Shown here: positions 24,552 to 28,870 of the stretch, piece by piece
Layout: every line of letters begins with the position of its first letter
How positions within the stretch are numbered: the stretch's first letter is position 1
Origin: Christensenella sp. UBA4379
GTDB lineage: Bacteria > Bacillota > Clostridia > Christensenellales > Aristaeellaceae
DNA length: 28,870 bases
Assembly (NCBI GenBank): GCA_002391225.1
Contig: DGRV01000067.1
Coordinates: 1,381 to 30,250 of the forward strand
Reading direction: 5' to 3'
The notes under the pieces: model-generated
Told to the model about the DNA's origin: nothing
What the model saw: the letters and a program-made list of their open reading frames with translations, nothing else
Databases searched by the model: none
Made by a program: the position numbers and the translations under genes

Positions 24552-25118
24552 ATGATGACACATCCGTTCTATTGTCAGGCAGATTACCAATCTTTACCCT
24601 TCACCCTTCCGCTTCCGCAGGAAATCAAAGACGAAATGATTTCCTGCTTCTGTGCGTCTTCCATGATGGTCGAGGGGATGCTCGATCTGTGCTTCCCCCC
24701 GGAGGAATGTTTCCGTTTCGCCTCCCAGTGCGGGCTGGAAAACTGCACGGGCGATCTGTTCTCCGTGTTCTGCGGGGCGCTGGCGGGCCGCTTCTGCCTG
24801 CGGCTGACCAGGGAAACGGTGCTTTCGGACGCGCTGGAGCGCCTCCGCAGCCGGAACGCCCCCTGGCTCCTGCTGCCCGTCCGGCGGGAGGCGGTGCTGA
24901 CAGACACCCAGTATGAGCGCCTGCGCCATATCGTGCTGGTCAACGGCGCCCAGGAAGACAAGTATCTGATGATGGACCCCATGTTCCGCCCCGGCCGCAG
25001 CAACCGCCACATCCGCCGCAACCGCCTGCACCAGGAGGGGGACAGGACGGTCGTTTCCCGGGAAGTGCTGATGCGGGAATATACCGGCGCTCCGTTTTTC
25101 GCTTTTTCCAGAGGATAA
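24552..25118 (+). CDS. C39-like papain-fold protein, cysteine-rich
   Basis: I do not recognise a named family. The 188-residue protein shows Cys34 in SCFCASSMMV, His126 in RHIVLVNG and Asp142 in YLMMDPM, with spacing (92 and 16 residues) very like the 89 and 20 in the protein at 10633-11289. That suggests the same papain-like fold. It holds nine cysteines within residues 8-82, and no signal peptide. AGGAAAGGA precedes ATG 24552. It stands alone between gpmA (divergent) and rnpB. Peptidase or papain-fold inhibitor-like function is possible. Confidence 0.68.
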   Translation: MMTHPFYCQADYQSLPFTLPLPQEIKDEMISCFCASSMMVEGMLDLCFPPEECFRFASQCGLENCTGDLFSVFCGALAGRFCLRLTRETVLSDALERLRSRNAPWLLLPVRREAVLTDTQYERLRHIVLVNGAQEDKYLMMDPMFRPGRSNRHIRRNRLHQEGDRTVVSREVLMREYTGAPFFAFSRG

Positions 25119-25137
25119 TCCTGTTTTTCTTTTCTGT

Positions 25138-25166
25138 TTGACGAAATGGAAAATCTGTTGTACAAT
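25138..25166 (+). promoter_or_regulatory. Promoter of rnpB
   Basis: TTGACG (25138-25143), a 17-nt spacer and TACAAT (25161-25166) place the transcription start near 25173, matching the start of the RNase P RNA P1 stem. Confidence 0.85.
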
Positions 25167-25172
25167 AGGGCC

Positions 25173-25520
25173 CGGGTAAGGCGGTTGGATGACCGCGGGC
25201 CTTTTCGGGTCTCCCGGAAGGGAATGAGGAAAGTCCGAGCACCACAGGGCAGGGATGCCAGTTAACGGCTGGTGGAGGCGACTCCAAGGCAAGTGCAACA
25301 GAGAGATACCGCCAAAGCAATTTGGTAAGGGTGGAAAGGTGCGGTAAGAGCGCACCGGCGGCCTGGCGACTCGTCCGTCATGTAAACCCCATCCGGTGCA
25401 AGATGAGGAGGCACACAGGGCTGCCCGTCCGCCTCCGCAGTATCGCTGGAGCGCATCGGCGACGACGCGCGTAGATAGATGGTCATCAAAACAGAACTCG
25501 GCTTACAGACCGCGCTTCCC
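25173..25520 (+). ncRNA. rnpB: RNase P RNA, bacterial class A
   Basis: The catalytic RNA that trims the 5' ends of tRNA precursors. The universal core is plain: GAGGAAAGTCCG (CR I), AGTGCAACAGAGAG, the GGTAAGGGTGGAAAGGTGCGG-type loop, and near the 3' end ACAGAACTCGGCTTACAGAC. GATGACC near 25188-25194 pairs with GGTCATC near 25483-25489 to make P2. AAGGCGGTT and GACCGCGCTT pair as P1. Ends are set from the promoter and P1 and could shift by a few bases. It has no terminator of its own before the tRNA 6-8 nt downstream. Confidence 0.93.
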
Positions 25521-25526
25521 ATTTTT

Positions 25527-25603
25527 GTCTCCGTAGCTCAGCAGGATAGAGCGTTCGCCTCCTAAGCGAAAGGCCGCGCGTTCGAATCGCGCCGGGGACG
25601 CCA
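25527..25603 (+). tRNA. tRNA-Arg (anticodon CCU)
   Basis: A 77-nt cloverleaf: acceptor GTCTCCG with CGGGGAC, discriminator G, encoded CCA. D stem GCTC/GAGC. Anticodon stem TTCGC/GCGAA around loop CTCCTAA, so the anticodon CCU reads AGG. T stem GCGCG/CGCGC around TTCGAAT. It lies directly after rnpB and before a terminator, so it is very probably transcribed with rnpB. Confidence 0.95.
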
Positions 25604-25606
25604 CCG

Positions 25607-25640
25607 AAAACACCGAAGCTTTCAGGGTTTCGGTGTTTTT
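25607..25640 (+). terminator. Terminator of the rnpB-tRNA unit
   Basis: AAAACACCGAA (25607-25617) and TTCGGTGTTTT (25629-25639) form an 11-bp stem with an 11-nt loop, ending in a T run. It starts 4 nt after the tRNA. Confidence 0.88.
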
Positions 25641-25660
25641 ACTTTATGAAGTATACTTAA

Positions 25661-25709
25661 GCTGATTTCTTGCCAAGCATAAGGAAATCATCTGTATGCA
25701 AGAAACAGC
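25661..25709. repeat. Inverted repeat upstream of the small ORF
   Basis: GCTGATTTCTTGC (25661-25673) and GCAAGAAACAGC (25698-25709) form a 12-bp stem with one bulged A and a 24-nt loop. There is no obvious gene link; it could be a remnant of a mobile sequence next to the tRNA. Confidence 0.5.
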
Positions 25710-25730
25710 ATCTGTGTTACGTCTTAATAC

Positions 25731-25997
25731 ATGATGAAGCGTTACCTGACCTTCGGGCAGGCTGGAGACGCGCTGCACGTGGATATGTCTGCCATGCCGC
25801 CCCTGTTTTCCAAGGATGAAAAGCTGAAGGTCTATAAAGAACCGAAGACCGGCGAATATGTCTGGCACATGAATGAGGACTTTAACACCATGAAGGTGAT
25901 CGGAATCATCGGAGACGAATGGTACCACCTTTGGTTCCCGGCCACCGGGGAATACGGTTTTGTTTGGCAGAGCGATCTGACGGAGGGGAACGGTTGA
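25731..25997 (+). CDS. Small SH3-like protein, possibly a remnant
   Basis: An 88-residue frame that I do not recognise. Residues about 30-80 alternate hydrophobic and acidic residues (DEWYHLWFPATGEYGFVWQSDL), in the manner of a bacterial SH3 domain end. No ribosome site is seen, and an in-frame stop lies 2 codons before the ATG. It could be the surviving C-terminus of a larger SH3 protein. Codon use looks like neighbouring coding sequence, so it is or was coding. Confidence 0.45.
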   Translation: MMKRYLTFGQAGDALHVDMSAMPPLFSKDEKLKVYKEPKTGEYVWHMNEDFNTMKVIGIIGDEWYHLWFPATGEYGFVWQSDLTEGNG

Positions 25998-26018
25998 AGC
26001 GCTCAGACAGAGCGTTTC
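25996..26018. terminator. Hairpin between convergent genes
   Basis: GAAGCGCTC (25996-26004) and GAGCGTTTC (26010-26018) form a 9-bp stem with one G-T pair and a 5-nt loop. It overlaps the end of the small plus-strand ORF and adjoins the end of the transporter gene. There is no T run. Confidence 0.5.
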
Positions 26019-26019
26019 A

Positions 26020-27531
26020 TCATACGGAGGCAATAAGCAGCAGCACGCCGGCGGTGACGGCCGGAACGGTGACCGTATCATACTCGCTGGGCGTGATGAG
26101 CTCGGTCAAAGTGGCGAGGGCGGCCGCGACGCCGGCGGCCCACAGAGCGTGAGACGGGGTCAGCTTCTGCCCCCAGAGGAGCACGGAAAAGCCGCACAGG
26201 AAGGAAACCGCCAGCATGGCGGCGCTGCCTTCCCAGGATTTTTTGCCATCGGTCAGTCGGGATTTTACCTTGTGCTTTCCAAAGGGAATGCCGAACAGGG
26301 CGGCCGCGGCGTCACCCACGCCCCACATGAGAATGGCTGCGGCGGCCAGCTGCTGCTGCCCGAAAAGCCCCCAGACGATAGTGACGGCGGCGATCAAGAC
26401 GACGAAAATCATGATCATGCTGCGCTTGACCTCGCCGGGGCTTTTTTGAACCAGCAGGACCGAATACCATTTTTTCTTTTCCAGGGACTTGAGCAGCGGA
26501 TAAATCAGCACGGCGGCGATGAGGGCGGCCAGGGCCGCCGCCTGCCAGCTTTTGGACGTCAGGATCATCAGCGAGGAAAAGACGAGGGCTACAATATGCA
26601 GCATCTTGCGGAAAACGAAGGAGGGCACCTTCGTCATGAACCGGATGGGAATGAGGATGGCCAGCGAAGGCAGAATATAGGCCAGGAAGACGCCGATGCA
26701 GGAAAGGGTGTCCATGAACAGCGGTGACTGTGACAGGATGTCCCGATAGTGGAGGGCCAGCATGGCCCCGCCCAGAATCGTCAGCACCGCCCCGGTGACC
26801 AGGCCGACGGTGCGGCTTTTGACCCTGTTGGCAAAGCGGGCGGAGGTCAGGCTGGCGGCCGTGGCGACGGCGATGCAGAGCAGCATCACATCCCATTTTT
26901 CCAGCACGATGGCAGGGTGGATCAGGATGTGGCTGACGGAGGCGATCAGCGCCGTAAACGTCATGATGAAGGTGCTCGTGCCCACCGCTGTTTTAAGGCC
27001 CATCCCAAGAAACACCGTGAACACGATCAGCATCATCATGCCGCCGCCCGTGCCGACAAAGCCCGTGCCAAAGCCGATGGTGAGGCCGAAAAAGAGGGAA
27101 ACGGCCACGCCTTTCCGGTCGAGCTTTTCTCCCTTTTTGGGCTGATTCGTCCTGCTGGTATCCGGCTTAATCAGAAACCGGATGCTGATACAAAAGGTCA
27201 GAAACAAGGTAAAGCTCCCCAGGACGACATTGCCTACGATATAGGCGACATAGCTGCCCACGGTGCACATGGAAAGGATGCAGATCAGCATGATCCGGCC
27301 GCGCTTTAAGTCAATATGCCTGTTTTTCGCGTAAGTATAGGCGGTGACGGCCGAGCCGAGGACATCCGAGGCCAGGGCGATGGCCGTCGCCTGGTAGGCG
27401 CCCGTGGGCCCCTGAAAGGAAGGACACAGCACGATCAGGATCGGCACCATGACGGTGGCGGCGGAAAGCCCCGCCAGCCCGGTGCCGATGCCCGCTCCAA
27501 GCGATGCGATGACGTACCACATATACTCCAT
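26020..27531 (-). CDS. TSUP transporter fused to a CTP-dependent lipid-kinase-like membrane domain
   Basis: A 503-residue membrane protein with two parts. Residues about 1-270 are a TauE/SafE (TSUP) anion transporter with two related repeats: GAGIGTGLAGLSAATVMVPIL, and GFGTGFVGTGGGMMMLIVFTVF. Such proteins move sulfite, sulfonates or other organic anions. Residues about 290-503 resemble the phytol kinase/dolichol kinase/phosphatidate cytidylyltransferase fold: FRKMLHIVALVFSSL, the acidic motif WGVGDAAAALFGIPFGKHK near 405, then KKSWEGSAAM near 424, the family's nucleotide-binding segment. ATG 27531 has AAGGAGG 7 nt upstream; the frame's longer extension is spurious. The combined role is not known to me; coupling import of an anion to phosphorylation of a lipid alcohol is speculation. 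It is divergent from a TetR gene. Confidence 0.83.
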   Translation of the reverse strand: MEYMWYVIASLGAGIGTGLAGLSAATVMVPILIVLCPSFQGPTGAYQATAIALASDVLGSAVTAYTYAKNRHIDLKRGRIMLICILSMCTVGSYVAYIVGNVVLGSFTLFLTFCISIRFLIKPDTSRTNQPKKGEKLDRKGVAVSLFFGLTIGFGTGFVGTGGGMMMLIVFTVFLGMGLKTAVGTSTFIMTFTALIASVSHILIHPAIVLEKWDVMLLCIAVATAASLTSARFANRVKSRTVGLVTGAVLTILGGAMLALHYRDILSQSPLFMDTLSCIGVFLAYILPSLAILIPIRFMTKVPSFVFRKMLHIVALVFSSLMILTSKSWQAAALAALIAAVLIYPLLKSLEKKKWYSVLLVQKSPGEVKRSMIMIFVVLIAAVTIVWGLFGQQQLAAAAILMWGVGDAAAALFGIPFGKHKVKSRLTDGKKSWEGSAAMLAVSFLCGFSVLLWGQKLTPSHALWAAGVAAALATLTELITPSEYDTVTVPAVTAGVLLLIASV

Positions 27532-27570
27532 GGCGTGACCTCCTTGACAAGATGATCTGCTTTCATTACA

Positions 27571-27599
27571 ATTATAAACAACAGATGTTGATGAAACAA
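27571..27599 (-). promoter_or_regulatory. Promoter of the TSUP fusion gene
   Basis: On the minus strand, TTGTTT (27594-27599), a 17-nt spacer and TATAAT (27571-27576) lie upstream of AAGGAGG and the start. The spacer contains a palindrome that a repressor could use. Confidence 0.82.
27579..27590. promoter_or_regulatory. Candidate TetR operator between -35 and -10
   Basis: CAACA-GA-TGTTG is an inverted repeat lying wholly in the promoter spacer of the transporter gene. A second pair with the same half-site, TCAACAC (27629-27635) and GTGTTGA (27647-27653), is 11 nt apart and lies just before the TetR gene. The shared half-site TCAACA/TGTTGA supports binding by the adjacent regulator. Confidence 0.6.
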
Positions 27600-27666
27600 C
27601 CGACAGATTTTGCCTGGTGGGATAATTGTCAACACCGGAGCGCGTCGTGTTGAGAATATCGGACAA

Positions 27667-28230
27667 ATGGAAAAGAAAAAGGTGAGAAGGGTGGAAAAAA
27701 AGGAAGACAGGCGGGTGACCATGACCCGGCGGATGCTCAAAGACGCCCTGATGGAAATGCTGCGGGAGATGGATATTTACCATGTTTCCATCCGGGAGCT
27801 CTGCCAGCGGGCGGACGTCAACCGCACCACCTTCTACAAATACTACGGCAGCCAGTTTGACCTGCTGGGGGATATGGAGAAGGACTTTCTTGATTTCCTT
27901 TCCAAGGCCATCCGGGAATACGCGGCAAACCCCGTCATGATCATCGAGACCGTGTGCGAATATCTGGAGGAGCATCTGGAGTTTGGCCGGCTGATCATCA
28001 ACAACAACGTGGATCCGCTGTTTCCGCAGAAGCTCTTTTCCCTGGCCGCCGTGCGGGAGGCTGCGCTGGAAAAGTACGCCGGCCAGCAGGACGAGGCGGT
28101 CCTGGAATATTTGTTCAACTATCTGGCCTATGGAGCGTACCGGGTGATCTGTATCTGGCTCAACAAGGAGAACCGGGAACCGCCGGAGCTGATCTCCAAA
28201 CATCTGATCCGCTTCATTCAGATGGAATGA
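27667..28230 (+). CDS. TetR/AcrR-family transcriptional regulator
   Basis: A 187-residue DNA-binding regulator. The N-terminal helix-turn-helix is HVSIRELCQRADVNRTTFYKYYGSQFDLL, after the DRRVTMTRRMLKDALMEML helix; the C-terminal ligand domain is alpha-helical. ATG 27667 is used here. GTG 27691 is a serious alternative: AAAGGTG lies 6 nt before it and family members often begin near EKKEDRRV. Transcribed away from the TSUP fusion gene, and probably controls it, since a matching palindrome lies in that promoter. The effector is unknown. Confidence 0.85.
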   Translation: MEKKKVRRVEKKEDRRVTMTRRMLKDALMEMLREMDIYHVSIRELCQRADVNRTTFYKYYGSQFDLLGDMEKDFLDFLSKAIREYAANPVMIIETVCEYLEEHLEFGRLIINNNVDPLFPQKLFSLAAVREAALEKYAGQQDEAVLEYLFNYLAYGAYRVICIWLNKENREPPELISKHLIRFIQME

Positions 28231-28314
28231 GCGTAAATCTCCGGAGCTTTCTGCTTTTCCGATATTTCCTTCTTCGCATTCACCGTTCTTTAACAAAACG
28301 CTGACAAAACATCA

Positions 28315-28686
28315 ATGGAAAAACAGGAAAACACCGTCAATATCAGCTATTCCCCCGAGGAGCGGAAAGAAATGGCGTCCATTCGGGCCAAGTATCTGCC
28401 TGGCGGCCAAGGACAGCCCACCCATCTGGAACAGATCAGGAAGCTGGACGCCAAGGTGGAAGGCAGGGCGATGGCGACCGCTCTGACCGAGGGGATCATC
28501 TTCACGCTGATCCTGGGCCTGGGAATGACCTGCGTGCTGGTCTGGAACCTGCCGGTGATCGGGGTGCTCCTGGGGCTCATCGGCCTGGGCGGGGCGCTGT
28601 GCGCCTGGCCGCTGTACCAGAAGGTGCTGAAAAAGGAACGGGCCAAGGCCGCGCCGGAGATCCTGCGGCTGAGTGAGAACGAATAA
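28315..28686 (+). CDS. Small two-helix membrane protein of unknown function
   Basis: A 123-residue protein with a charged N-terminus (YSPEERKEMASIRAKYLP, then LEQIRKLDAKVEGRA), two hydrophobic helices at about 57-76 and 79-98, and a charged C-terminus (LYQKVLKKERAKAAPEILRL). This plan recurs in clostridial membrane proteins that are sometimes labelled dihydropteridine reductase, but no reductase motif is visible here and I do not use that name. No clear ribosome site precedes ATG 28315; a later ATG at 28372 has GAGGAG nearby but would cut into the conserved-looking N-terminus. Confidence 0.72.
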   Translation: MEKQENTVNISYSPEERKEMASIRAKYLPGGQGQPTHLEQIRKLDAKVEGRAMATALTEGIIFTLILGLGMTCVLVWNLPVIGVLLGLIGLGGALCAWPLYQKVLKKERAKAAPEILRLSENE

Positions 28687-28870
28687 CATATCCTGGCAAT
28701 ACCGGATCACATACTCCATCGCACCGGTGACCGTCCGTGTATTGAAGGACGTTCCCACCATCTACCTGCCACATTTACCCCGCATGATTCCGTGTAGCTA
28801 TCGGGCTTTGACTTGTCTAGGAGCCTTACCCTCATACGTTGCCTTATATGTGGTTTCTGTTCGTCAGGCC
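28687..28870. other. Unexplained window end
   Basis: About 180 bases with no gene I can support. A short minus-strand frame near 28725-28840 holds KSKPDSYTESCG and GRWWERPSIHGRSP, an odd composition unlike its neighbours. The stretch may be the edge of a repeated or mobile element at an assembly break, but I see no inverted ends or transposase motif. Confidence 0.35.

Noticed and set aside
25644..26081. 145-residue minus frame
   Set aside because: It crosses the rnpB-tRNA downstream repeat and the small plus ORF, has no motif and no ribosome site.
26020..28296. 758-residue minus frame including the TSUP fusion
   Set aside because: The extra N-terminal part lies across the TetR gene and the divergent promoter region; AAGGAGG and the family start point to ATG 27531.

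Overview
The window looks like a chromosomal piece of a monoderm Bacillota genome, most likely a gut or rumen Clostridia. Supporting signs are strong AGGAGG-type ribosome sites, sigma-A promoters with 17-nt spacers, the Firmicutes-type gene order phoH-pgpH-ybeY-cdd-era, SpoIID- and HPr-family proteins, and a BspA-like surface protein with BIG2 domains. Most genes have GC-rich codons; the BspA gene is clearly richer in A+T. The taxon is inferred from this context, not measured.

Layout. (1) 1-2171, plus strand: yajC behind a near-consensus promoter, then uridine kinase coupled to a secreted phosphodiester glycosidase, ending in a hairpin terminator. (2) 2235-7725, minus strand: a 1251-residue LRR/BIG2 surface protein and a PrsA-like lipoprotein foldase whose parvulin domain is split by a coiled coil. 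Each has its own promoter. (3) 7784-16501, minus strand: one tightly packed operon of phoH, pgpH, a ybeY-cdd fusion gene, era, a C39-like papain-fold protein, a SpoIID/LytB protein with SH3 domain, rnhA and a small membrane protein. Gaps run from 4-nt overlaps to 24 nt. (4) 16702-18519, minus strand: an HPr-like protein without the phosphorylatable histidine and an acyl-CoA:CoA transferase, each with a promoter. (5) 18671-23134, minus strand: seven small genes (two GNAT acetyltransferases, an HExxH protein, a P-loop kinase, a Nudix hydrolase, a metallo-beta-lactamase-fold hydrolase and a GNAT-nucleotidyltransferase fusion). (6) 23135-23538: a gene-free stretch full of nested inverted repeats. 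(7) 23539-25640: gpmA diverging from a second C39-like protein, then rnpB (RNase P RNA) directly followed by tRNA-Arg(CCU) and a good terminator. (8) 25731-28870: a small SH3-like ORF, a TSUP transporter fused to a CTP-dependent lipid-kinase-like domain, a divergent TetR regulator with a palindrome in the transporter promoter, a small membrane protein, and an unexplained end.

How the genes fit together. Region 3 combines RNA processing and ribosome maturation (YbeY, Era, PhoH, RNase HI), c-di-AMP breakdown (PgpH) and pyrimidine salvage (Cdd), with cell-wall functions added downstream. Udk in region 1 is also pyrimidine salvage. The most unusual items are the TSUP/CTP-transferase fusion under a TetR-type operator, the YbeY-Cdd fusion, the rnpB-tRNA arrangement in which RNase P could trim its own RNA precursor, the GNAT-nucleotidyltransferase fusion in a small-enzyme operon, and the structured element before gpmA.
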